From assembly GCF_022965805.1 (NCBI RefSeq), contig NC_133101.1, positions 18,881,054 through 18,945,053 of the forward strand: 64,000 bases of DNA, written 5' to 3'. Both the position numbers and the translations under genes were made by a program. The notes under the pieces were generated by a model. It was not told where the DNA came from. It did not search any database and was given only the letters and a program-made list of their open reading frames with translations. Position 1 is the first letter of the stretch. Every line of letters starts with the position of its first letter. Source of the stretch: Primulina eburnea (Eukaryota; Streptophyta; Magnoliopsida; Lamiales; Gesneriaceae). This document shows, in pieces, positions 10,491-21,531 of the stretch.

Positions 10491-13400
10491 TGTGAAGGCC
10501 TCTTATATCCTTGCTTGAAAAATTGCGGAAAATTAAAAATTTTCTTTTTTAAATAATTAAAATGCCCCATTCATAAATAAACCGATAAACAAAGTTTGAT
10601 GTTCAAAATGGTAGCGGAAGAAAATATTTGTTTGCAAAATAACAATTTAAGAGTATCCAACAACTAATAAAAAAATGTTTGCGTAAAATGACAAGTGCTG
10701 TAAATGAGGTCCTCGGGTGCCACTACTGCCGACCCAAGCTGGCTCACTAGTCCCCGCCCTCGGCCCCAACCTCATCAGTACCTACAACAATCAAGTCTAG
10801 TGAGACTAAAGACTCAGCATGCATATATCGTAGATAACGAGTAATTCATACAGTAAAATTTGCATGGGATAAAATATCGTGTCATGAGGCATACTGAAAA
10901 TAACTTGTACCGAGCAATTATAATACGTGCATAACTGAACTGAAAAATCATATTAAAATTTTTTCTCCTTGGAGCCCTGTACTGAATTAAAATGTAATAA
11001 TTTTCTGTTGAGATTATGGTCTAAGCAAGTGGCCCCTGCACTGAACTGAACTGACCGATAACTGGCTACCGGGGGGTAAAAAACTGAACTGACCGGTCAC
11101 TGGCGACCGGGTGGTACCAAACTGAACTGATCGGTCACTGGCGACCGGGTAAAATAATACTCCCAAGATAGTGAATTGACCACAAGCAATATCGCATAAA
11201 TCTCAAAAATAAGTATTTCTTATTTTTATGCACAGCAATAATTAAATGGCATAATGAAAATATCCTGAACTATTTTACCAACTGGATTGGATCGTTCCCA
11301 GGCTCGCTGCAACCTAAATATGCCATGAAAAATATGCAATAGATTTTTCTTGGGTAAACTATGCAATTAAATTCGAAAATTCGACAATTACGTCTAACAA
11401 CTTCGTATTTAATCATGACTCCGAACCAACCCGAACCAACACTGAACCGTCATAAAGTCATGATTAAAATACGCTTAAAATTATGAAATAATGCTCCTAA
11501 AATGGTGAGGGCCGAAATCTAGGTGAATGGAGGCCAAGACATGAAACGCTCTTTCGAGAGTCAATTTGACACATCGCACCGTAAATTCTCGTACGACCTC
11601 AAAAATGATCCGAATCACAAACGGTCAAAAATATGACCTTTCTAACTTGATGAGGCACTGTCCAGTCCAAGGCCATAGGCTAAAAGCCAACCAAGAACTC
11701 GAAACACACCTCTGAACCGACGACTTAGTTGCTGGAAAATTCCAGCAACAGCAACTTCGCTTGCATCGCATCATTTGCGAGACTTTTGGCCATTGGGGCT
11801 TGAACCACTGACCAGAGCCTCTTCCCAACATCCTAAGGTATGGTTTGAACCATGGCTAAGGGCCCTAGGCCAACCACAATCCCAACCAGCACCCATGACC
11901 AAATGAATCCCCACCCGAGAGCATATGTGAGCCGCGGGGGTGTTACTTTTGTTTGCTGTCTCGTGTCGTTCCCGTGGCCATTTTATTGACCATGGCTCAA
12001 TCTAGACATCCTGGGGTATGGTATAAACCGTGGCTAAGGGCCATAGGCCAACCAAGATCCACACCATTCCACCATACACGAACCAACACATGCTGTCAAA
12101 ATCAAAGGGGCCGAGAAGGGGAGGGGCTGTTCTTGGGTTTGAATGTAAAAACCGATTCACCATGGACCAAGCCACAAAAAGGGCGACTTAATCATGAATT
12201 ATACATGCTAGGGAAGTGATCTAACATGGCTATAGGCCCCTGGGGCAGCCAAGATCAGATCATTTCCCCTTGACAGCAAAACCGAATTTTCAAAGCACAA
12301 AATGGCAACGATGGAAAGCTGCTGTCATTTCCGGATTTCATCATGCATGGGGCTTGTTTGAATGGACCAACATGATCCTAATGCATCCTATTACGTGTCT
12401 AGATGTCACCTTGGGAGCCTGGAATCGAGCCAACCACCTGAATATACAAAAACAAGCAAAACCGTGAAGGCACAAGAGGAACCGAAAATTCTGCACTATA
12501 TTTTCGAAAATGCTTGACATATATTTCGGTTTTCTTGTATAAAATCATGTTCAAGTGATGTTTAAAAATAATAGTAAGACTTGATTGAAGAGCAAGAAAG
12601 ATATACAAATGCCTTTGTTTACGTTTGAAAGAAAAAAGAGAAGAAGAGACGATTCGGCGCGGAGAAGACGAAGTTGCTTCTCTTGTTTTCTTTCTTGTTT
12701 TTCTTCCTTATTTTTACCCTAGGCTCTCACGATTTTCAGTGCTGAAGGAGACTGAAATTTCGAGATTATGGAGTGGGAGGGAGTCTAGGAAATTAAATGG
12801 GAAGATACAAGATAAAGGGAAGGGAAATATTCTTTCTATCTACTAGTTTGAGCGATAAGGAAATAGAATGATATCAAAGACTTTTCTTGAGGATACTTGG
12901 GTCGCATATGGAAGATTTTAAGGTCTAGGTGCAAAGGGAGGAATGGTTTAATTAAATCTTGTTAGTGATTTAAAAGTTGGAGAGGATAAATCTATCTAGA
13001 AAAGTTAAGGGAGATAATTAAAGAATGAGTTGAAAATCACAATTAAATCTTTAAAAAAAGAAGGAAACATGGCCGATTTTATCTAGCTAGGTGGGGTGGG
13101 ATCTTGCTCAATTAATTATCATAGAAGATTTGTTGAGATAGAATTATCTCTCAATAAAATGGATAGGAAAATTATTAATTCAATGGGTAGCCAACTAAAT
13201 TTTTAACTTAAATCATTGGGGCCGAAAATTACAATAAAAGTGGAGGAAAAATATTTCTTAAATATTGTAATTTAAATCTTTAGTGTTTTATCTACTCATT
13301 AAATATTTTAAAGAATTAAGGAATTAATTATTGAACTCTATTTACTACTTATCTCAACTTATTTAAATAATTCCTTAAACCTTCTTTTACAATAAATTTA

Positions 13401-13635
13401 CTTATTATTTATCTTAAATAAATTTTAGGAAATGTTTTCTTAACATTAAATTTTATCTCTTTACTCCAACTCCGGTCCGGCCTCACTTAAAGAACTGAAA
13501 AGAATAAAATTTAAACTACTGAATAAAATAATTAACTTCAAATAAAGAATTTAAATATTCATGCAATGAAGTCAATTTAATTTAAAATACTAGAATTATG
13601 CATGGCTTATACGTAGTCTAATTACGGGTTCTACA
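10491..13635 (-). repeat. TE3 5' LTR
   Basis: On the minus strand it runs from TGTAGAACCCG at 13635 to GGCCTTCACA at 10491 and matches the 3' LTR throughout. Three dyads lie at 11055-11147 (CCGATA/TACCGG, CCGGTC/GACCGG, CGGTC/GACCG around ACTGGC). The ORFs inside, for example near 11950-12220, have no gene-like character. Confidence 0.9.
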
Positions 13636-15189
13636 CGAACTCACCTTAAACTTGACCCCAAATTTATGTGCGTGTGTGTAAGTCTCCCATGAACCATAGG
13701 ACTCCTACCTAGTCTAGGACCCTTCCAGCAGCTAACCCGTCGACCCCTTGAGAACCTAACCCTCCCTGAACCACGCCCAGACCAAGCCCAGACCAACCCA
13801 AGCCGTGGACCCAAGCAGCGAACCACCCTCATGCCAACAACATCATACGCGCAGGTGTTCTCCTAACGCCTCCAAGTTTTCATCGAGCCAGCAGCAAGCC
13901 CAAGCCGCCCCAGCCCCTACCATTCCCTTGTGCACCTTCTTAGGACCATAAAGACCTAGTCCAGCCCAGCCCCAAGCCCTCGGCCAAGCCTCTTCTTTCC
14001 CTGTGTTGAAGCTGAACCTGCGCGCCTCTCTCAGCTTGTTCTCGGGTGGAGTCCTTGTCCTCCCAGCCCCTGGTTTTCGAGTAATAGCGTGGCTAGGACT
14101 CTTCCCCTGCCTCATACCGTGACCTAGCCATGTCACTAGCCAAGCCATGCAAAGCCCAACCCCCTTAAACCCGAACTTTGGCCCCAAAACGCAAGCCACG
14201 GTTCCAGCTTCGTGTTTCTGTTTAGGTGCAGCATTTTTGTTGATTTTAATGGCTCTAACACTTGTGTAAATCATCCTTAATTATATCCTAGCCATGACAG
14301 CCCTTTTAGCAGCCATAAAAACATGTTTTTGGTACAAAAATGAAGCCTTAAAAAACACTTTTGATGCATGAACGAAAATAAAACAAAGTTTCCCCTTTTT
14401 TTCATGCAATTTCAAATATAAATGCATAATATGGTGTGATGATGAGTAAAGGGAGAATATGGTGTTCCTTTGCGTAATTTACGCACGAATAAACATTGAC
14501 GACTACGAAGAACGGGGCAAGACCTTGGCTTGAATTTTCTTGACAAATTTTGAAGCTTTCCTTGTTATAATTTTGTGTGTGCCGTGCGTTTGAGTAAAAG
14601 GAGAGTTTGGAGAGAATTTGATTGCTGAAATTCTGAAGTGCCGTGGGTTAATGAGGGTTTGGGGTGGGGTTTTGTATAATTTATAGTTTAATTAATCCCT
14701 TAAGCAAGCTTAGGCACATTAAGAAGGTAATTAGGCCCATTAGTGCTTAATTAGAATTTAATTAAAAATATTAAAATAGTTTTGATTACCTAAGTTTGTG
14801 AATTTAATAGCCGGGTTGCTAAAACGTTCGCATTTTTGTTAAAAATCCAACACTGATAAAATTACGTTCCCGGCGTAAAAAATCACCTCAAAACCTCATA
14901 TTTTCAAAAAAAAGGAAAAATCATCACCCATATTTTAAATAATTAAAAACAATTAACAAATAAAAACATTTTCTATTTTTCAGCTCTCGATCTCCGTTCC
15001 TCTATCGTAACTCGAATATCATTTAAAAATACATTTTAATGCAAAAATGTAGAAAAATATATTTTAAACATGTAATTATGCACAACAAAATTAATCCATG
15101 CAATTAAAACAATTAATTGAAATACAAAAGAATTTAATAACTTATATGCATGTGGTTTGCGTGGACCTTAAAATTTTTGGGCCATTACA
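13636..15189 (-). repeat. TE2 LTR, 5' part
   Basis: On the minus strand this is the start of the TE2 LTR, TGTAATGGCCC at 15189, continuing to the TE3 insertion. It aligns with the start of TE7 (30389 onward) and the TE1 3' LTR (24876 onward). The GC-rich stretch 13700-14200 corresponds to the GC-rich block of TE7 at about 31400-31900 and explains the 143-residue chance ORF at 13843-14274. Confidence 0.8.
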
Positions 15190-15769
15190 ATGTTTATGAT
15201 CATGATGAAAGGATACATGTTATGAAATGAGGGAAAGGAAAATGTTGAGGTTTATGTTATGATTGTTCATATGAATATGTTGAGGATGATATGAAAATAT
15301 TTACGAAAATGTTTATGAAAAGTTTATGAAAATAGTCTATGTTTAAAATTGATGCATCATTGTGAAAATGTTTTATTTAAAGTTATGCATCATGAAAAGG
15401 CTATTTTTTAAAGTTTATGCATCTTCATGAAAACGATATTTTAAGTACAAGTATTTTTACGGTGCATGTGTTCTGTATATGTAGTATTTTTTATCAAGGA
15501 TATGACGTGTTGAGTTTTTAGACTCACTAGGTGTGATTGATGCAGGTGATTATGATAATTAGGATAATGGAGGTCTTGATGGTTGACTTTGCTGGACTAA
15601 AAGTGCACATAACCCGAGGACCGACGCTAGTTTTCCGCACTAGTTATGATTTATGATTTTAAGTGATGTTAAAGATATTTTTATGACAATTATTTATGAG
15701 TGGTTTTTGAAAAGTTATAATATGGGCTATACTTTTCAAATGGTATTTTTATGTTTAGTAATATGATGT
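15190..15769 (+). repeat. TE1 5' LTR, second part
   Basis: The forward LTR resumes right after TE2, beginning with the target duplication ATGTT (15190-15194). It carries the family block ending in ACTCACTAGGTGTGATTGA (about 15522) and the TTTTCCGCACTAG region. TE4 interrupts it; GATGT at 15765-15769 is one copy of TE4's target site. No gene. Confidence 0.85.
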
Positions 15770-15867
15770 TGTAAGGCCTGAGATTTGATTATTGTAATCA
15801 GAAATTGATTAATTGACAAGATTGCGATGAATGAAGGTTTTAGGAGCTCAAGTTACGAAACCGGGCG

Positions 15868-16087
15868 TTGGTGCATTTTACACCAAGATGTTGGACCGAA
15901 CATCTGGCGCCCGAACGGTAAAATATGACCGCCCGAGCGCCAGTGTATCATAAATTGAGAGTTTGGGCCGAAGGTTCGGCGCCCGAGCGGTAGTTTTTGA
16001 CCGCGCGAGCGCCAGGAGATGTTCAGTTGAACATCTTGACAGAAAATTCCGCACCCGAGCGGTGATTTACCAAAGCCCGAGCGCCGA
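15868..16087 (+). repeat. GC-rich hairpin array in TE4 5' LTR (U3)
   Basis: Successive inverted repeats follow one another: TTGGTG/CACCAA (15868-15886), AGATGTT/AACATCT (15886-15905), CTGGCGC/GCGCCAG within 15904-15943, a relative of it at about 15977-16015, AGATGTTCA/TGAACATCT (16017-16036), and a third GC-rich dyad at about 16049-16087. The GC-rich units share the half-site CCGCCCGAGCGCC or its inverse. The array lies 100-320 bp into the LTR, just upstream of the TATA box. Confidence 0.85.
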
Positions 16088-16133
16088 CTGAAATTTCAAA
16101 AAACAAGCCACGTATCTCCTGCATGCAATTTGA

Positions 16134-16143
16134 TATATATATA
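16134..16143 (+). promoter_or_regulatory. TATA box, TE4 5' LTR
   Basis: TATATATATA follows the hairpin array about 45 bp downstream, 364 bp into the LTR, and is kept in the 3' LTR at about 21896-21903. This is the likely core promoter. The transcription start is not determined. Confidence 0.65.
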
Positions 16144-17868
16144 GGTGCGATTTCCTTCATTTTCTTCAAAGGAAATCGAGAGAAGCTTCTGGGAAAAGGC
16201 TTCATTTCTTTATGTGGTCCAATTTCGATCGTGTGAGAAATCCGTCCGTCCGATTTTGAATCCGACTTCAGTACTGTGTTCCTATCGACGTAGGCTTCAT
16301 ACAGACGTAAGTTTTACTAAGTTTTGATACGATTTGAAAATATGCTATTGAAGGAATTGGATATAATTCATATATGTTGGTCTCGAGACAGTACACATCG
16401 TATAATTGAAACCGGATTGAAGAATAGATACTGTATGGAATTATTATGATTTTCGGAAGGAATTGATTGAGATTTGATATCAGATTTGTATCGTTACTGA
16501 TTATAAATTGAGAATTGCTTATTATTATATGTTCTAGATATACTGATCAGTATATATTAAAAGTCAGATCGAAGAACGGACTGTTTATATAATTGTGATC
16601 ATTTTCTGAAGCAATACGGTCGAGATTATACGGATTTGATATTATGATATGTTATTGTAAAGGTTATGAATTATATTGATATATTTATGAGTTGTGATAT
16701 TACATCTGTGATGTTGAGGTTGACGGGGTTATTGAGACTGTGTTATTGTGCCATCCAGACAACAGTAATTGATATTGATCAGAATATGTTTTGATTTGAA
16801 TATTGATCCGACCAGGTCTTGAATTAAGTTATACATTGACATGGTCTATCCGATATTGTCATTTCAGATTGGATATGGACAGATTTGACTTCGAGACTTT
16901 GACTTCGTCAGACCGAGAAGAGAAAGGTATAAATTGATGTTGATGCGGGATTGCACAACTCGAGTCCGATTAGACTGGAGTTTCCCAAAATCACATACTT
17001 CATCTTATTGTATTGATATTTGCAATTGATGTGATTGATATCTTTGGTTTATTGATTTATAATATAGCAGAGGATATAGCAGAGTGTTATTGAGCGAGAG
17101 TCACTGACATAGGTGCCAGACTTGACTGAGTCGTCACTGGCCCATTGCACATTGTCAGAATAGGTATTGGCTGATGCGCCAAGTCTTCGGCTGATTCGCT
17201 AAGACACTGGATATGTGATTTATACCGATGTTTCTTGGGAATTGATTCATTTCTATCATTGAAATTCTATATAGGTAACAATATTCCAGAAACCGGGATC
17301 CCTAGATTAGATAAGAAATGAGTCGATTTGGAGATACCGAGTTAAAGGTTGATTTACAGATTGATATTGAATTATGTTTCGTAGATTACGATGCATGTTC
17401 TTAATTACTATTTGATATTGATTTATGATTTCAGATTACGATACATGTCTTGATATCTGTTTCATGCTGTTACATATGTTTTTATATGATTGCATGTATA
17501 CATGGTTTATACTGAGATTAAATTCTCACCGGAGTTATCCGGCTGTTGTCTTATTTGGATGTGTGCATGACAACGGGTGGGACTTGATCAGGGTCAAGAA
17601 GATGATGAGAGATCGAGATTAGAGTGGTGATTCCGGACTTTGATATAGATAGGTTTCATTACTTGATTGTAGTAGTTGAACCTTAGTTTGAACTAGATCC
17701 ATGTTGTACAAGATTTGTATTTATATATTGATTTGTATAATAGATTGATTTCATTACCTTCCGCATAGAAATAAAAAAAATAATTTTAGACCCTGTTTAT
17801 ATTAATGGATATAATTAGTCCCAAAGAATGATTAAGAAGATGATTAGCGTCCGGGTCCGCACAACAGG

Positions 17869-17880
17869 TGGTATCAGAGC
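17869..17880 (+). promoter_or_regulatory. TE4 primer binding site
   Basis: TGGTATCAGAGC, complementary to initiator tRNA-Met, lies five bases (ACAGG) after the LTR end, the same spacing as in TE6 and TE9. The leader to 18241 has no other feature. Confidence 0.9.
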
Positions 17881-18241
17881 CATAGATCCTTTAGTCTGAG
17901 ATAGAAGATAGAATGAGCGGGGTAGATTGAGTCTTCTTTCCTGCTTTGGCATGCTAGCATCATAAGATGATTTCTTGTTATCACAAGTACATGTTTGCTT
18001 GTTATCTGATTTGAATTATAGCATGCGATATACATAATGTTGATTTACATTGTCTATACTAGCATTACAATATGTTTTACTGTTTTCGAAGATACATGTT
18101 TACCTGAATATCTGAGTTGATTTGTTAATATTTATTAATTGAGAATGAATCAGAACCGATTTTTGATCAGAGGTAAGCTGATCAGAAAGGGACTGAGACA
18201 GATTTGTCTCATGTGATTACTAACCCTTGTGATAATCAGAT

Positions 18242-19130
18242 ATACCTCCTCGAAGAATCCCTGAACCAGGTAGTACTGTGACTAATCAGATGGATGTGTC
18301 AGAAACTTTGATGGAAACACTATTGCAGAAGTTTCGTTCATTTCAACCTGCCGATTATTAAGGGTACTGAGACGAATGTTGAGTGTGAGAGTTGGTTAGA
18401 TGAGATATAGATGCTGTTTAATTTCCTGGATTGCACAGATGAGCAGAGAGTTAAACTGATTAGGCACCAGTTACACGAAGTCGCGAAAATTTGGTGGCTC
18501 GTAACTAAGGAAACCTTAGAACAGCGTGGTACGGTGATTACGTGGAAAGTTTTCAAAGTTGAATTTTATCAAAGATTTTTCCCTGTATCATACAGACAAG
18601 ATAAAGGTGCAGAATTTGCAAATCTGAGACAGGGCCAGTTGAATATTGAGGATTATTTGGCACATTTCTTTACCTTGCTACGTTTTGCTCCTCACGTGGC
18701 TAGGAATGATGAAGCTGTACTTGATCAGTTCCTACAGGGATTGAATTCGGAGATACATATATTGGTAAATGTGGAGCGACCGAGTAACTTTGCTGATACA
18801 CTGAACAGAGCTAAAAGAGCAGAAACAGTTCTGATGAGACAAAAGGAAGCTTCGTACGTTTTTCCAGTACCAAGACCCCAGCAACTGCCTCCCAGAGTTG
18901 AGATTGGTAGCAGCAGTGGTGGAAAAAGAGAACAGTTGAAAGTTCAAAAGAAACAATTTAAGAAGATAGGGAGCGGTTCATCTAGCTCCAGTGGTTCTAG
19001 CCCAAGTTATACCGGAGTTTACTGCAGCACTTGCGGAGGGAGACATCCGACCGAGCGATGCCAGGGAGCTATTGGTAGTTGCCGCATCTGCAAACAACAA
19101 GGACATTTTGCTAGAGTGTGTCCGCAGTGA
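18242..19130 (+). pseudogene. gag: TE4 Gag, damaged
   Basis: The expected start codon reads ATA at 18242-18244. A small indel near 18347 shifts the frame, and TAG at 18408-18410 interrupts it. After that, 239 codons from ATG 18411 are open to the TGA at 19128. This part shows the Tekay-type Gag core (KIWWLVTKE, FYQRFFPVSYRQDKGAEF, LAHFFTLLRFAPHVARND), a Ser-rich linker, and a zinc knuckle CRICKQQGHFARVC preceded by a Cys-rich YCSTCGGRH segment. Gag would package element RNA; this copy cannot make a complete protein. TE9 gag has a start-codon change of the same kind. Confidence 0.85.
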
Positions 19131-21493
19131 GATTCCCGAAGAGGTTAGGGAAAAGAATCATCTGACTCAGTGACAGGTAACTGATCGTTTATAACTATTT
19201 TGCATGTGTATTGATAGATACTAATGCATTCTCTAAGATTATCTTGAAATGAATTGCATTGATATATGCTCTATCTATTGAGTCATTATCTGCTATACTA
19301 GTGATCTCTTCACTTGCGAGGAAAGGTTTTGTATCAGTAACATCTGTTAAACAGTATATACTATAGTGTTACAGATAGTAAAATTGAGTCAGATGATATA
19401 GTACTTGAATTGTCCGATTTGACCATTTTATCGATATTGATATGTTGCAAGTACAGAACTATCGTAAATTTTTCAGGAGATAGTAAGAATTCGGACCTGA
19501 AATGTCCAGAGAATGAACAAGGTATAGTAAAGATTCTCGATTTAGAATCCTTTGGATATTCGAATTATTTATGATTCGTTGATGATCGAAAGAAACAGAG
19601 GGATTTTGTATGTATTCAATTGAATGACTGAAATTGAGCGTATCATGGGCTGATTTACTAGTAACAGGAGAGTTATTAAAGTCTTTTCAAATGAGATTCC
19701 AGATTTGCCTTCAGTCAGAGAGGTAGATTTCAGCATTGATTGCATATCAGGTACAGTTCTTACTTTAGAAATACTAGACCGATAGTACTGATTGAATTGA
19801 AAGATTTGAAAGATCGGGGAGAAGATTTACTAACCGAGAGTTACATCTAATTAAATGTCCTCTTCAGAATGTTTCAGCTATGTTTCTGAGTTGATGAACC
19901 CTGTGTATTCAGAAATGTTTTGATGATTTTATGCTTGCTTTATCTATGATATCTGATATATTCAAAGCATATGACTGATCATGGAAAACATTTGAAACTA
20001 TATTGAATATTCTTAGAACTGAGATATGTTATACAGAAACTATAGAGAGTTGAATTTTGGCTGAGACAGATTGTATTTAGAACATGTTATATCCGAAGAT
20101 GATATATCGATTGACCTTAGCACAATTGAAGACATGATCAGTGACTGAGAACGACATCAGTGTTAGAAATTATAGTCTTATAAGTTGCAGGTTATTATAT
20201 ATATATGATTGTTGTTCTGAATTTGATTGAGAAGTGCTATTTTTCTGAATCAGTATTTGAGACAGGTTGAGATTATCTACCGTTCAAGCCGAACTAGAGC
20301 TGGTTTTGAAAATTCAAGCGGCTCAGAAAGTTGATTAGAACGTTCAGCACTTGATATCGATAGGCAGAACCGAGTATTGATTAGAATATCAGGTATATGA
20401 TACTGAATTGTATGTGAATAACCTGTTTATTGTGCCATATATTTCGGATTTGAAACGACAGGTATGGTCAGAAGTGAACAATAATCGATTCAACATTCCT
20501 ACTGATGACTGAAAGATATATGATAATTTGAAAGGACAGTTTTGATAGAAACTGATGAGATCAGATATGGTAGAGTTTGTACTGAAATGCCTGAATTGCC
20601 GACAAATGAAGACAGGAAGAATGAAACCAAGAAATTGGTTATATAGCTTATCAATTTCTGAATGGAAATGGGATTACATTTCCAGGGATATTGTGATGAA
20701 GCTATTGCAATACTCTTGAGACTGAGTATCGATTTGAGTTGAGAGTGAGAGACTGGCCAAATCTGATGGTTTTATTTCGTACATGGAGACGCACAAATAG
20801 GATTATATTACTGAGATATTTTTTTAAAAAATGATCAGATTACTCAGAGTGTCGAGAATTGATTATATTTGACCATGATCTTGGTGGACTTTGCATGTTT
20901 GGCAAAGTGTATAGTAGGTTCTTCCATTTGTCACCTACAGACTGAGGGATAGTCAGAGCGGGACATCAAAATACTAGAAGATATGTTGAGAGCTGTAGTG
21001 CTTGATTTAGCGTTAGTTGGCAAGAATCTTTGCTACTTTGAGGGTTTCGTACAACGATAGCTATTAGATGAATAGTGAAATGACTACTATAGAGGCATTG
21101 TACGAGAACTGAAGTTGATTCAAAAGAAATTGAAGACAGCTCGGAATCGACAGATTAAAGATGCCAACATCAGAAAACGATCGATAGTATTCGAGAAAAG
21201 AGACTGAATATTGAACTGATTGGAATGAAATCGATTTAGTAGCCGATGATGATATTGACTTGATATGAGTTGTTGATTAGTACAAACGAATCTCGTATAG
21301 TCAATATATTGGAATCGATTCTATCAGAGTTACTTCGAGTTGTATTATGATATTATACTTCTTGAATTATTATTCCAGATTTGAAATCAGAGATTCCCTG
21401 AGCTATATCACTGATGTGAGTTATATTTCAGCTTCTATTATTTCTATTTATCACATCTAATTTGATTGCATATGCTATGATTTGATTGCTCAT
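19131..21493 (+). pseudogene. TE4 pol remnant (protease, RT, integrase; RNase H missing)
   Basis: No long frame survives, but the nucleotide text can be followed against TE6. Protease is at about 19185-19480 (a TTGATAGATACT stretch replaces the active-site codons), RT from about 19680 to 20195, the segment following RNase H from 20247, the integrase zinc-binding region at about 20580-20610, and the DDE region at about 20935-21160. Between 20195 and 20247 roughly 0.5 kb present in TE6 is absent, covering the RT thumb and RNase H. Many stops and small indels are present. The gene is dead. Confidence 0.7.
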
Positions 21494-21531
21494 GATTTCG
21501 GGGACGAAATCGTATCTTAGAGGGGGAGAAT
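21494..21531 (+). promoter_or_regulatory. TE4 pre-PPT stem-loop and polypurine tract
   Basis: The inverted repeat GATTTCG / CGAAATC around a GGGA loop lies at 21494-21511. The purine tract AGAGGGGGAGAAT (21519-21531) abuts the 3' LTR at 21532. The stem ends 20 nt from the LTR. Confidence 0.85.

Larger units (their letters stand above)
2428..13635 (-). mobile_element. TE3: complete Tekay-type (chromovirus) retrotransposon
   Basis: Two LTRs of 3144 and 3145 bp flank a 4.9-kb interior read on the minus strand: primer site, gag, intron, protease, RT, RNase H, integrase, chromodomain, purine tract. The flanking 5-mers are CAAAC (2423-2427) and CGAAC (13636-13640), a target duplication with one transition. 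Gag, protease and the integrase core read through. RT/RNase H has a frameshift and stops, and a stop separates integrase from the chromodomain. It is therefore a recognisable but inactive copy. The chromodomain and Met-tRNA primer site place it among chromoviruses; the Tekay assignment rests on gag, pol and LTR style. Confidence 0.9.
633..15189 (-). mobile_element. TE2: solo LTR, reverse strand, split by TE3
   Basis: After removal of TE3 this is a single LTR of about 3.34 kb. On the minus strand it starts TGTAATGGCCC at 15189 and ends GACGTTTCA at 633. It is the same family as TE7 and the TE1 LTR, but in opposite orientation. Perfect 5-bp target duplications ATGTT lie at 628-632 and 15190-15194. 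No internal region or second LTR exists, so it is a solo LTR left by LTR-LTR recombination. Confidence 0.85.
15770..17863 (+). repeat. TE4 5' LTR
   Basis: It begins TGTAAGGCCTGAG and ends GGGTCCGCACA, directly followed by ACAGG and the primer site. It matches 21532-23609 with scattered changes. It contains the hairpin array 15868-16087, a TATA box at 16134, and a later dyad TTGGC/GCCAA near 17168-17184. Confidence 0.9.

Noticed and set aside
13843..14274. 143-codon minus-strand ORF as a host gene
   Set aside because: It lies in the GC-rich block of the TE2 LTR, which recurs in TE7 where the frame is not kept.
17869..17880. tRNA-like matches near LTR ends
   Set aside because: These are short primer-binding sites complementary to tRNA 3' ends, not tRNA genes. 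No cloverleaf surrounds them.
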